From Flavobacterium sp. UBA807 (GTDB taxonomy: Bacteria; Bacteroidota; Bacteroidia; Flavobacteriales; Flavobacteriaceae): a stretch of 11,903 nt of DNA. The notes beneath the pieces were generated by a model. That model had not been told where the DNA came from. It did not search any database and worked only from the letters and a program-made list of their open reading frames with translations. Shown here piece after piece: positions 1 to 7,671 of the stretch (position 1 is the first letter of the stretch; each line of letters starts with the position of its first letter). The stretch covers positions 1-11,903 of the forward strand of contig DBIH01000048.1 of the NCBI GenBank assembly GCA_002296885.1, read 5' to 3'. A program made the translations under genes and the position numbers.

Positions 1-2
1 TC

Positions 3-392
3 TACTTTAACCGTTCCGAAGATCCAAATGCAGAGCAATGCCCGTTCTTAGTTGACGAAGAAAACGTATTAAAAATCAGGAAAGCAAAAGAAATAATCAT
101 CGCAAATATGGCTGAACCTCCAGGTTTGGAAGAATTGGCAGATAAAGTTGGTCTGAGTCTGAAAAAATTAAAAATGGGTTTCAAACAAATTTATGGTGAT
201 ACTGTTTATGGCTATTTATTTGATCATAAAATGGATTACGCCCGCCAGCTTTTAGATTCGGGTTCGTATAATGTAAATGAAGTCGGGCTTAAAATCGGTT
301 ACAGCACCGGAAGTCATTTCATCGCAGCTTTCAAAAAGAAGTTTGCCACGACACCAAAGAAATATTTAATGTCACTAAACCAAAACGTATAA
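3..392 (+). CDS. AraC-family transcriptional regulator, C-terminal part (5' truncated by window)
   Basis: The reading frame is open from the first complete codon at position 3, so the gene starts upstream of the window. The ATG at 108 is not the start because it lies inside the first helix of the DNA-binding domain. The visible 129 residues hold the two helix-turn-helix units of an AraC/XylS domain: the first around GLEELADKVGLSLKKLKMGF and the second around NVNEVGLKIGYSTGSHFIAA, followed by the usual FKKKFATTPKKY ending. The sensing domain is outside the window. The stop is only 16 bases before hemH, so the two are probably co-transcribed. A role in control of heme or iron genes is inferred from this position only; no operator site was identified. 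Confidence 0.88.
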   Translation, partial: YFNRSEDPNAEQCPFLVDEENVLKIRKAKEIIIANMAEPPGLEELADKVGLSLKKLKMGFKQIYGDTVYGYLFDHKMDYARQLLDSGSYNVNEVGLKIGYSTGSHFIAAFKKKFATTPKKYLMSLNQNV

Positions 393-408
393 AAAATAAA
401 ATTACCAA

Positions 409-1425
409 ATGAAAGGAGTATTATTTGTAAATCTGGGTTCGCCCGAAAGTCCAACACCAAAAGACGTAAAGCCTTATTTAGATGAATTTTTGATGGATAA
501 ATATGTGATTGATGTCCCGTTTTTACTGCGTGCTCTATTAGTTCGTGGAATCATATTAAGAAAACGACCTGAAAATTCGGCAGAAGCTTACGCTAAAATC
601 TGGACAGATGAAGGTTCGCCGTTAATTGTGCTCTCGAAAAGATTTCAGAAAAAAGTAGAAAAACTGGTTGATGTGCCAGTTGCTTTGGCAATGCGTTACG
701 GAACGATGACCATACAAAAAGGATTGCAGGAATTAAAAGAAAAAGGCGTGACCGATGTAATGCTCTTGGCCCTATATCCTCAATATGCGATGGCTTCAAC
801 CACTACCATTTGGGCTTTGACCGATGAATTGCAGAAAAAGCATTTCCCGGAAATGAAAATCACGAAAGTTCCTGCTTTTTACAACAAACCCGATTACATT
901 GAAGCTTTATCAAATTCGATAAAAAAGCATTTGGGCAATTTTGAATACGACAAATTAGTCTTTTCCTATCATGGAATTCCGGAAAGGCATATAAGAAAAA
1001 CTGATGTAACTAAATCACATTGTAAAATTGACAACAAATGTTGTGTCACATCTTCTCCGGCGCATGAATTCTGCTATCGCCATCATTGTTATGAAACTAC
1101 ACGCCGGGTTGTAGAAAGACTTGGAATTCCAAAAGATAAATATGAGGTAACTTTTCAGTCGAGACTGGCGGGTGATAAATGGCTCGAGCCTTATACTGAT
1201 ATTGTAATCAATGATTATCCGAAGAAAGGAATCAAGAAAATTGCAGTCGTAACTCCGGCATTCGTTACTGATTGTCTCGAAACTCTTGAGGAAATTGCAA
1301 TGCGCGCCAATGAAGAATTTATTGAAAATGGCGGCGAAGAATTTTTAACGATTCCGTGTATGAATGATGAAGATGAATGGTGTGGTGTTGTTGCCAATTG
1401 GATAAAAGATTGGAGTAAAAACTAA
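409..1425 (+). CDS. hemH: Ferrochelatase (HemH)
   Basis: Ferrochelatase inserts Fe(II) into protoporphyrin IX, the last step of protoheme synthesis, in the cytoplasm or at the inner face of the membrane. The 338-residue product has the usual length and starts with the family signature VLFVNLGSPESP. The catalytic histidine is H188 in SYHGIPERH, and the second active-site acid is probably E291 in DCLETLEEI. The motifs TFQSR and EPYTD are also family-typical. An unusual feature is a cysteine-rich insertion after the catalytic histidine, with C205, C211, C212, C222 and C227; compared with the E. coli enzyme as I remember it, the segment is about 20 residues longer. It might bind an iron-sulfur cluster. 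The gene lies 16 bases after the AraC-type regulator and 4 bases before hemJ. Confidence 0.96.
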   Translation: MKGVLFVNLGSPESPTPKDVKPYLDEFLMDKYVIDVPFLLRALLVRGIILRKRPENSAEAYAKIWTDEGSPLIVLSKRFQKKVEKLVDVPVALAMRYGTMTIQKGLQELKEKGVTDVMLLALYPQYAMASTTTIWALTDELQKKHFPEMKITKVPAFYNKPDYIEALSNSIKKHLGNFEYDKLVFSYHGIPERHIRKTDVTKSHCKIDNKCCVTSSPAHEFCYRHHCYETTRRVVERLGIPKDKYEVTFQSRLAGDKWLEPYTDIVINDYPKKGIKKIAVVTPAFVTDCLETLEEIAMRANEEFIENGGEEFLTIPCMNDEDEWCGVVANWIKDWSKN

Positions 1426-1429
1426 TTGA

Positions 1430-1975
1430 ATGGAAATTTACAACTACATAAAATCACTGCATCTTATTTTTGTCATTACATGGTTTGCGGGTTTATTTTA
1501 CATAGTGCGTTTGTTTGTGTACCAAATTGAAGCCAAAGACAAACCATCGCCGGAAAAAGAAATCCTGCAGAAACAATACAAAATTATGGCGTATCGTTTG
1601 TGGTATATCATTACCTGGCCAAGCGCAATTCTGGCACTAACATTTGCAATTTGGCTGCTGATTTTAATGCCTGTTTGGCTGCAGCAGCCATGGATGCACG
1701 TTAAACTGGGATTTGTGGTTCTGCTAATTGCTTACCAAATAAAATGTCATCTGATTTTTAAGGAATTGCAAAATGATGTTGTAAAATATTCTTCCAACTT
1801 TATGCGGTTATGGAATGAAGGCGCAACAATCATTCTGTTTGCCGTGGTTTTTTTAGTAATTTTAAAAAACGCTTTCAACTGGATTTATGGTGTCATCGGA
1901 ATTGTTTTATTTTCAATTTTGATAATGCTTGGTTTCAAATTCTACAAACGCATTCGAGAGAAAAACAAATCCTAA
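1430..1975 (+). CDS. hemJ: HemJ-type protoporphyrinogen IX oxidase (often annotated CopD family)
   Basis: HemJ is the membrane-bound, heme-containing enzyme that oxidises protoporphyrinogen IX to protoporphyrin IX, the step before ferrochelatase. The 181-residue protein shows the family N-terminus (IKSLHLIFVITWFAGLFY) with the conserved H11 in the first helix, and the later motifs LWYIITWPSA, QQPWMHVKLGF (H90) and RLWNEGATI. Membrane segments lie near residues 10-30, 60-82, 90-110 and 132-148, with a further one near 151-171. The start is 4 bases after the hemH stop, so the two consecutive heme enzymes are translationally close and almost certainly in one operon. Automatic pipelines often call this family CopD (copper resistance), which the hemH neighbour argues against. 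Confidence 0.85.
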   Translation: MEIYNYIKSLHLIFVITWFAGLFYIVRLFVYQIEAKDKPSPEKEILQKQYKIMAYRLWYIITWPSAILALTFAIWLLILMPVWLQQPWMHVKLGFVVLLIAYQIKCHLIFKELQNDVVKYSSNFMRLWNEGATIILFAVVFLVILKNAFNWIYGVIGIVLFSILIMLGFKFYKRIREKNKS

Positions 1976-1978
1976 ACT

Positions 1979-3448
1979 ATGTTCAACGGATTCAAAATGT
2001 CAATGCTTTCGCTTCGAATCAGGATTTTCCTGTCGATGATTATATTGATATTAATTGCTTCCATTCTGATGGCTTCCATTTCTATTATTCAGTTTAAAAA
2101 TGAAGCTAAAGATTACCATCAAAAGCGATTGGACCAAAAGGAATTTGCGATAAAAGAGCATATCAATTATGTGCTTGCCAATACCACTTATCCGCTTACA
2201 GAAAGGAATCTTCCACTGATTTTTAAAGATAAAATCCATGAACTGGCAGACATCCACAACCTCGAAATCAATATTTATGGCCTAAACGGAAAACTTCTTA
2301 AATCTTCCAAAGCTTCATTTTCTGTCGATAAAGTTGCACCGCCGATTCCTCCTTTTATCCTGAAACTGGTAAACTCTTCCGTTGAAAAAAGGTATGTCGA
2401 TATTAAAAGTGTAAAAGGAGTTAAAAACCGTTCGTCCTACAGCCTCATCAAAGATGATAAGTTCAAACCTTTGGGAATACTCAATATTCCTTATGTTGAA
2501 GACGATGGCTACTATCAAACTGAATTGAATCAATTTCTGCTAAGGTTGAGTCAGGTATATTCCTTTATGTTGATTATTGCTTTCGCTCTGGCGTATTTCC
2601 TTTCGAGTTATATTACCAAATCGTTAAAGACAATTTCAGATAAAATCAACGAAACAAACCTAAATCAAAAGAACGAGAAAATTGTCATTGAAGCCAATAG
2701 CAAAGAAATCAACTCATTGATAAACGCTTACAATCAAATGGTGGACAAACTGGAAGACAGTGCCTCAATGCTTGCTCAAAGCGAACGTGAACAAGCTTGG
2801 CGCGAAATGGCTAAACAGGTAGCACATGAAATCAAAAATCCGCTGACACCCATGCGTTTGACCGTTCAGAGTTTCCAGCGGAAATTTGATCCGAATGACC
2901 CCGAATTAAAACAGAAACTCAACGATTATTCCAAAACTCTGATTCAGCAAATTGATACTATGAGTTCGGTTGCGTCTGCATTTTCCAACTTTGCTTCGAT
3001 GCCGGCACAGCAAAATGAAACACTCAATGTTGTTCAGGTTGTCGAATTGGCTTTGGATATTTTCAATGAAGATTTCATCGTCTTTGACAGTAACAGACAA
3101 TATATCATTTCAAAAATAGACCGAACGCAATTGATTCGGATTATTACCAATCTGGTTAAAAATGCCATTCAGTCCATTCCAAGTGAACAGGAAGAAAAAC
3201 ACATTTTGGTTTCGGTGAATGAAGTTGAAGATAACGTAATCATTTCTGTAAAAGACAACGGAATTGGTATTGAACCTGAAAACACCGAACGGGTTTTCGA
3301 ACCAAAGTTTACTACCAAAACAAGCGGAATGGGATTGGGTTTAGGAATTATTAAAAATATCATCGAAAATTACAAAGGAACTATTACATTTGAAACAGAA
3401 CTCGGAAAAGGATCAACATTTATTGTTTCGCTTCCTATTGTAAAATAA
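1979..3448 (+). CDS. Membrane-bound sensor histidine kinase, NtrY-like
   Basis: This is a 489-residue two-component sensor kinase. A first membrane helix lies at about residues 14-37, a periplasmic sensor region at 40-190, a second helix at 193-212 and a HAMP-like linker at 212-262. The dimerisation and phosphoacceptor segment contains H283 in AKQVAHEIKNPLTPMR. The ATPase part has the N box NLVKNAIQS (391-399), DNGIGIEPE (427-434), the F box VFEPKFTTK (439-447) and the glycine loop GMGLGLGI (450-457). All catalytic boxes are intact. No response regulator gene is next to it in the window, so its partner is elsewhere. It starts 3 bases after hemJ, implying co-transcription with heme genes. An alternative start is the methionine at residue 7, position 1997. 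The ligand sensed is unknown. Confidence 0.92.
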   Translation: MFNGFKMSMLSLRIRIFLSMIILILIASILMASISIIQFKNEAKDYHQKRLDQKEFAIKEHINYVLANTTYPLTERNLPLIFKDKIHELADIHNLEINIYGLNGKLLKSSKASFSVDKVAPPIPPFILKLVNSSVEKRYVDIKSVKGVKNRSSYSLIKDDKFKPLGILNIPYVEDDGYYQTELNQFLLRLSQVYSFMLIIAFALAYFLSSYITKSLKTISDKINETNLNQKNEKIVIEANSKEINSLINAYNQMVDKLEDSASMLAQSEREQAWREMAKQVAHEIKNPLTPMRLTVQSFQRKFDPNDPELKQKLNDYSKTLIQQIDTMSSVASAFSNFASMPAQQNETLNVVQVVELALDIFNEDFIVFDSNRQYIISKIDRTQLIRIITNLVKNAIQSIPSEQEEKHILVSVNEVEDNVIISVKDNGIGIEPENTERVFEPKFTTKTSGMGLGLGIIKNIIENYKGTITFETELGKGSTFIVSLPIVK

Positions 3449-3465
3449 TTTAACGTATAAATTTG
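3438..3465 (+). promoter_or_regulatory. Putative promoter of the enoyl-CoA hydratase gene
   Basis: A TTG at 3438-3440 (the -33 element, inside the last codons of the kinase gene) is followed after 17 bases by TAAATTTG at 3458-3465. This fits the Bacteroidota housekeeping consensus TTG, 17-23 bases, TAnnTTTG at every fixed position. Transcription would start near 3472, inside the palindromic repeat that follows. The last G of the -7 element is also the first base of the repeat. Confidence 0.5.
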
Positions 3466-3527
3466 CCACGAATACACGAATGCTTTTTGGATTATTATTT
3501 TTAAAATATTCGTGCATTCGTGGCTAA
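3462..3527. repeat. Palindromic repeat of the flavobacterial GCCACGAAT type
   Basis: The left arm at 3465-3481 (GCCACGAATACACGAAT) and the right arm at 3508-3524 (ATTCGTGCATTCGTGGC) are reverse complements over 17 bases with one mismatch, separated by 26 AT-rich bases. Each arm itself contains two copies of ACGAAT or its complement. It fills most of the gap between the kinase and hydratase genes. From memory, similar GCCACGAAT/ATTCGTGGC palindromes are scattered through Flavobacterium intergenic regions, which would make it a REP- or MITE-like element. It has no clean T-tract, so it is not an obvious terminator. Confidence 0.75.
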
Positions 3528-3539
3528 ATAATTCAGAAT

Positions 3540-4322
3540 ATGGACTTTGAAAATATAATCGTTACCACAGAAAATGGCATTGGACAAATTACCATCAACC
3601 GGCCATCAAAATTAAATGCACTTAACGTTGCTACGATTCAGGAATTGCACAATGCTTTTGAAAGTTTGGATGCAAGTCCCGATGTTCGTGTAATCATAAT
3701 TACAGGTGAAGGCGAAAAAGCTTTTGTTGCCGGAGCTGACATTTCGGAATTTGCAAGTTTTACTGTTGAGGAAGGAGCACAATTAGCAGCACAAGGTCAA
3801 GAATTGCTTTTTGATTTTGTCGAAAATCTAAAAACGCCTGTTATTGCTGCTGTCAATGGTTTTGCACTTGGAGGCGGATTAGAATTAGCAATGGCATGTC
3901 ATTTTAGAATTGCTTCCGATAATGCCAAAATGGGGTTGCCCGAAGTTTCTCTTGGCGTGATTCCAGGCTATGGCGGAACCCAGCGTTTGCCACAATTAAT
4001 CGGAAAAGGTCGCGCTATGGAAATGATTATGACTGCCGGAATGATTTCTGCCGAAGAAGCTTTTCGAGCCGGTTTGGTCAATCACGTTGTCCCTCAGGCT
4101 GAACTTTTAGACTTTACAAAAGGCATCGCAACGCGAATCATGCGAAATTCTCCTTATGCAATTGGCAGAGCCATTAAAGCCGTAAATGCAAACTTCAAAG
4201 ATGGTGTAAATGGTTATGAAACCGAAATCAGGAACTTTGGAAAATGTTTTGGCACCGAAGATTTTAAGGAAGGCACAACCGCTTTTCTGGAAAAAAGGAA
4301 AGCTGAGTTTACCGGAAAATAA
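3540..4322 (+). CDS. Enoyl-CoA hydratase / crotonase family
   Basis: Crotonases hydrate trans-2-enoyl-CoA to 3-hydroxyacyl-CoA in fatty acid beta-oxidation or related acyl-CoA pathways in the cytoplasm. The 260-residue length is typical. Visible family motifs are the oxyanion-hole segments AGADISEF (64-71) and NGFALGGGLELAM (106-118), with the two catalytic glutamates E115 and E135 (GLPEVSLGVIPGYGGTQRL). Both glutamates are present, which supports true hydratase activity over a non-hydratase crotonase, but the exact acyl substrate cannot be read. It has its own promoter upstream and a terminator just downstream, so it appears to be monocistronic and not joined to other beta-oxidation genes here. 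Confidence 0.93.
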   Translation: MDFENIIVTTENGIGQITINRPSKLNALNVATIQELHNAFESLDASPDVRVIIITGEGEKAFVAGADISEFASFTVEEGAQLAAQGQELLFDFVENLKTPVIAAVNGFALGGGLELAMACHFRIASDNAKMGLPEVSLGVIPGYGGTQRLPQLIGKGRAMEMIMTAGMISAEEAFRAGLVNHVVPQAELLDFTKGIATRIMRNSPYAIGRAIKAVNANFKDGVNGYETEIRNFGKCFGTEDFKEGTTAFLEKRKAEFTGK

Positions 4323-4328
4323 AATAAG

Positions 4329-4354
4329 CCCATCTTTTCAGGTGGGATTTTTTT
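4329..4354 (+). terminator. Rho-independent terminator of the hydratase gene
   Basis: The stem CCCATC (4329-4334) pairs with GGTGGG (4341-4346), including one G-U pair. It has a six-base loop and is followed by A and seven T at 4347-4354. It starts 6 bases after the hydratase stop codon. Confidence 0.75.
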
Positions 4355-4394
4355 ATATATTCGGCACAACAATAAAAACAACATCTAAAATCTA

Positions 4395-5942
4395 ATGAAA
4401 AAAATTCTAATCTGCCTAACATTTTCAATGCTTACTTGGCATTCTTTTGCCCAAGACATTCCGGTTCAAATTGTAAAAAGCGATGTCTTTAAAGACGAAT
4501 ACAAAAACTCTTCAATTGTTTTAGTAGAAGACGATGGCAACGGTGGTGTAATAATAATCCGTTCGTATCATGGTGGTGCCTTTTCGAGCAGTATGGGTTA
4601 TTATTTTGAACATTATGATGCCAATTTAAAACTGATAAAAGAATATGATTATGAATTAAGTTATTCAAAAGCCGTTAGACAAAGTTCTGTTTTAGGTTTA
4701 ATCATGGATGGAAATACAGTAAACATTATTGATTTTGTTTACGAAAAAGAGCAACAGGCTTATATCTGCTCGGCGGTGTCAGGAAATATTTCTGATTTTA
4801 ATTTTACCAAAAAGGAATTATTCCGACTGAATAGTGAGGAAATAAAACAATTCAGTTTCTTTAGCAGTTCGGGCTTTGACAGGGATTCAGGAGCCTCAAT
4901 GATTATCAACGAAGATAAAACCGCTTTTGCTATAACGGTTGACATCAACAATAAAGATGTTGAAACACACAAGTTATTTTTATTCGATAAATCTCTGAAT
5001 AAAAAAATTGAGCACACTTTTAAGCGCGATATTAAGGATAGAAAATTCAGTTATGAAAATATTGATGTTTCAAAAGACGGAAACACGTTATATCTTTTAG
5101 GAAAAGTTAAGACTGTTGAAGCTAAAAAGAAAAAAGAAGGTGGAAAATATCAATATGAGTTAACCCGAATTACAAAAGACAGTGAGAAAACTCAAGTTTT
5201 TGATACTAATGATCATTTTGCCGCTTCATTGAAAACTATCGTTTTTTCAGACCGATTAACTTGTATCGGGTTTTTTTCTGACAAAGAAGATTACCGTTAC
5301 AAAGGAATCTGCTATTTCGAATTAGATCCGGTTACGCTTGATATCAGAAAGTCGAAATTCAATCCATTTACAGAGCAATTTATGATTGATAAATATGGCA
5401 AAGACAAGGATAAAGAATTGAAAAACCTGTCTTTCAGAAAAATTATTATTCTGCCAAGCGGAGATATTATCTTTAATGCCGAAGAGTTTTATATCATTAC
5501 AAATTATGTAACAACCCCTAACGGAAGCTATATGACAACAACGTATCATTATGATGATATTGTAACTGCCCGACTTAATACTGCCGGCGAAATTGTTTGG
5601 GCAAGAAATATCAATAAGCGTCAGGCTACAGGAGGTGATAATTCTTATATTTCGTATACTTCAACAGCAAAAGACAATGATGCTTATTTTTTCATCAATA
5701 CCGGTGAAAAAGTAAAAAAATTGAGCAATGACCGAATTCAGTTCGGACAAACCAGTCCAAAGCATTCCAATCTTAATGTGATTAGAGTAAACCAGAATGG
5801 CGATTTTGATTATAAAGAGCTTTTAGATGATGAAGAGAATGAGGTTCCTTTTATGGTTTCCGATGGAGCCATTTCAGGTAATTCAGTGTTTTTTATTGGT
5901 CGAAAAGGAAAGAAAAAGCAGCTTTTGAAGATTACATTATAA
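4395..5942 (+). CDS. Exported protein of unknown function, possibly beta-propeller-like
   Basis: I do not recognise this family. The 515-residue product begins with a clear Sec signal peptide, MKKILICLTFSMLTWHSFA, with likely signal peptidase I cleavage before Q20. There is no lipobox cysteine, no further membrane helix and no obvious C-terminal secretion (type IX) sorting domain; the protein ends in a basic GRKGKKKQLLKITL stretch. The mature part alternates short hydrophobic strands with polar turns of the form DGNTLYLLG, SGDIIFNAEEF, AGEIVWARN and NGDFDYKEL, which suggests an all-beta, perhaps propeller-like, fold. A lysine-rich loop lies near residues 243-249. The location is probably periplasmic. 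It sits alone between two terminators; a weak -7-like TATATTCG lies at 4356-4363 but without a clear -33 element. Confidence 0.85.
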   Translation: MKKILICLTFSMLTWHSFAQDIPVQIVKSDVFKDEYKNSSIVLVEDDGNGGVIIIRSYHGGAFSSSMGYYFEHYDANLKLIKEYDYELSYSKAVRQSSVLGLIMDGNTVNIIDFVYEKEQQAYICSAVSGNISDFNFTKKELFRLNSEEIKQFSFFSSSGFDRDSGASMIINEDKTAFAITVDINNKDVETHKLFLFDKSLNKKIEHTFKRDIKDRKFSYENIDVSKDGNTLYLLGKVKTVEAKKKKEGGKYQYELTRITKDSEKTQVFDTNDHFAASLKTIVFSDRLTCIGFFSDKEDYRYKGICYFELDPVTLDIRKSKFNPFTEQFMIDKYGKDKDKELKNLSFRKIIILPSGDIIFNAEEFYIITNYVTTPNGSYMTTTYHYDDIVTARLNTAGEIVWARNINKRQATGGDNSYISYTSTAKDNDAYFFINTGEKVKKLSNDRIQFGQTSPKHSNLNVIRVNQNGDFDYKELLDDEENEVPFMVSDGAISGNSVFFIGRKGKKKQLLKITL

Positions 5943-5945
5943 AAC

Positions 5946-5977
5946 AAAAAGGAGAACCAAATGGTTCTCTTTTTTTA
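5946..5977. terminator. Bidirectional terminator between convergent genes
   Basis: The stem GAGAACC (5952-5958) pairs with GGTTCTC (5963-5969) around the loop AAAT. Five A precede the stem at 5946-5950 and seven T follow at 5970-5976, so the hairpin can end transcription in both directions. The stop codon of the minus-strand HD gene (5975-5977) lies in the T tract. Confidence 0.85.
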
Positions 5978-6619
5978 TTTCCTGCCTTCCCATTCACCCA
6001 TAAACTGCGAAAGGAACTCTTCCATGTATTGATGACGTGCTTCAGCTATTCTTTTCCCTGTTGGGGTATTCATTTTATCTGAAAGCAACAATAACTTTTC
6101 GTAAAAATGATTGAGCGTTGGAGATTCCGAATTTTTATATTCTTCCTTACTCATATTGAGTTTTGGCGGAATTTCAGGATCATACAAAGTCCTGTTTTTA
6201 AATCCACCATAATTAAAACATCTTGCAATTCCAATCGCGCCAATCGCATCCAATCTGTCGGCGTCCTGAACGATATCCAGTTCTTTCGAGTTGAATTTTT
6301 TTTCAAAGTTTCCGCCTTTAAACGAAATGTTTTCAATAATATTAATCACATGCTGAATGGTTGCTTCATCAACATTTTGGCTTTCTAAAAAAGCTCGTGC
6401 GGTTCTTGGACCAACGGTTTCATCACCATCATGGAATTTACTATCAGCAATATCGTGAAGTAGCGCACCGAGCTGAACCACTGTTAAATCACAATCTTCT
6501 TCTTTTGCAATCAGAAGTGAGTTCTTGTAAACGCGTTCTATGTGAAACCAATCGTGACCGCCTTCAGCGTTTTTAAGCTGTTGTTTTACGAATGCTATTG
6601 TTGTATCGATTAAGGACAT
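5975..6619 (-). CDS. HD-domain phosphohydrolase, YedJ-like
   Basis: HD-domain proteins of this group are metal-dependent phosphohydrolases; the physiological substrate of this branch is not settled. The 214-residue product has the order of metal ligands expected for the superfamily: H26 in GHDWFHIERV, H55-D56 in ALLHDIAD, and an aspartate in IVQDADRLDAIGAIG (D119 or D121). Downstream motifs such as NHFYEKLLLL are also typical of the YedJ-like subfamily. No RelA or nucleotide-cyclase domain is attached. It lies 43 bases after the desaturase gene on the same strand, but a hairpin with a T tract lies in that gap, so it may be expressed by read-through or from a promoter I could not identify. Confidence 0.88.
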   Translation of the reverse strand: MSLIDTTIAFVKQQLKNAEGGHDWFHIERVYKNSLLIAKEEDCDLTVVQLGALLHDIADSKFHDGDETVGPRTARAFLESQNVDEATIQHVINIIENISFKGGNFEKKFNSKELDIVQDADRLDAIGAIGIARCFNYGGFKNRTLYDPEIPPKLNMSKEEYKNSESPTLNHFYEKLLLLSDKMNTPTGKRIAEARHQYMEEFLSQFMGEWEGRK

Positions 6620-6630
6620 ATTATTTGAAT

Positions 6631-6656
6631 AAAAAATCCTTTCTGTTGAAAGGATT
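6631..6656 (-). terminator. Terminator after the acyl-ACP desaturase gene
   Basis: Read on the minus strand, AATCCTTT (complement of 6649-6656) pairs with AAAGGATT (complement of 6635-6642) around a six-base loop, a perfect 8-base stem. A run of T follows, from the A run at 6631-6636. It begins 6 bases after the desaturase stop and ends before the HD gene start at 6619. Confidence 0.7.
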
Positions 6657-6662
6657 GTTGAG

Positions 6663-7661
6663 TTATCGTACCATAGGTGCCTGCACCCAGGAAAATATTT
6701 TTTCTTCGCCCGGCGTTACCATTCTTTCTGCTATTCTGGTCATTCTTGCCGGTAATCTCAATAGGTAATCTCGCGCCTTTTCGGCTTCATCAGTAAGATT
6801 CCCTATTTTTTCGATTTGCCATTTGATGTTCAATTTTTCCAAAATATCAACATAATCCAAGGCAGTATATACTCCTATCCGCTGTGCTGATTCTGAGAAT
6901 TTTTCGAACGCCATTCCGATACTTTGGCCTGATTCCCGCATTAAATTTGCCGGCATTGTAATCTTTCTCCGCATCATATCTTCAAAAGCCAACATCATCT
7001 GACTTGGATCTATTTTAAAAATCCGGTCAACAAATTCGGTGTAGGCCAAATGATGGCGCATTTCATCGCCTGCAATTATTTTGCAAATTTTAGAAAGTTT
7101 CTTATCTCCAAATTTCTTAGCCAACTGCGCCACGCGATTATGGGAAACATAGGTCGCCAATTCCTGGAAACTTGTAAAAACAAAATTTTTGTATGGATCT
7201 CTTCCTGTGCCGGGATCAAATCCATCGTTGATTAAATGCTGCGTTGTAATTTCAACTTCCCGCATATTAACGCGACCTGATAAGTATAAATATTTATTCA
7301 GTAAATCACCATGACGGTTTTCTTCACCTGTCCATTGACGAATCCATTTAGCCCAGCCATTATCTCCTTCACCCGTTTTCTGTTCTACTCCTTCAACATC
7401 CATCAGCCAGGATTCATAGGTTGGCAATGCTTCTTCGGTAATCGTATCTCCGACCAAAACTACCCAAAAGTCATAGGGCAAATCCTTTGCAATCTCACGA
7501 AGTTCGATAACATCATCCAAAAAAGTTTCACTCTGTGTATCAGGCAAAAGGTCTGAAGGCTGCCATATTTTTTCTACCGGAATCAAGAAATCATCCACAA
7601 AAGTGTCAATGCTTTTTTCCAGAAACTGCATCACTTCGAGCCTCATATTTTTTTGTGACAT
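6663..7661 (-). CDS. Acyl-ACP desaturase (ferritin-like di-iron enzyme)
   Basis: The enzyme introduces a cis double bond into an acyl chain carried on acyl carrier protein, using O2 and a di-iron centre, and so supplies unsaturated fatty acids for membranes. The 332-residue soluble protein carries the expected ligands: E76 or E77 in ITEEALPTYES, E114 and H117 in GEENRHGD, E167 in TSFQELATYVSHNR, and E200 and H203 in AGDEMRHHLAY. These match the plant stearoyl-ACP desaturase pattern of two ExxH motifs plus two extra glutamates. No membrane helices are seen. It starts 10 bases after the plsC-type gene, so desaturation and acyl transfer to glycerol phosphate are probably co-expressed. Double-bond position and chain length cannot be read from the sequence. 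Confidence 0.93.
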   Translation of the reverse strand: MSQKNMRLEVMQFLEKSIDTFVDDFLIPVEKIWQPSDLLPDTQSETFLDDVIELREIAKDLPYDFWVVLVGDTITEEALPTYESWLMDVEGVEQKTGEGDNGWAKWIRQWTGEENRHGDLLNKYLYLSGRVNMREVEITTQHLINDGFDPGTGRDPYKNFVFTSFQELATYVSHNRVAQLAKKFGDKKLSKICKIIAGDEMRHHLAYTEFVDRIFKIDPSQMMLAFEDMMRRKITMPANLMRESGQSIGMAFEKFSESAQRIGVYTALDYVDILEKLNIKWQIEKIGNLTDEAEKARDYLLRLPARMTRIAERMVTPGEEKIFSWVQAPMVR

Positions 7662-7671
7662 TGTATCGAAA

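Noticed and set aside
593..799. Minus-strand frame inside hemH
   Set aside because: It is fully antisense to a conserved gene and shows no recognisable domain; other short antisense frames in the window were dismissed for the same reason.
1430..1975. Copper resistance (CopD) assignment of the membrane protein after hemH
   Set aside because: Its motifs and position directly after ferrochelatase fit HemJ; no copper genes are near.
3465..3524. CRISPR or transcription terminator reading of the palindrome
   Set aside because: There are only two inverted arms, no regularly spaced direct repeats, and no T tract after the stem.
4210..4395. Small frame overlapping the end of the hydratase gene
   Set aside because: It is an out-of-frame shadow that runs through the terminator hairpin and has no family features.
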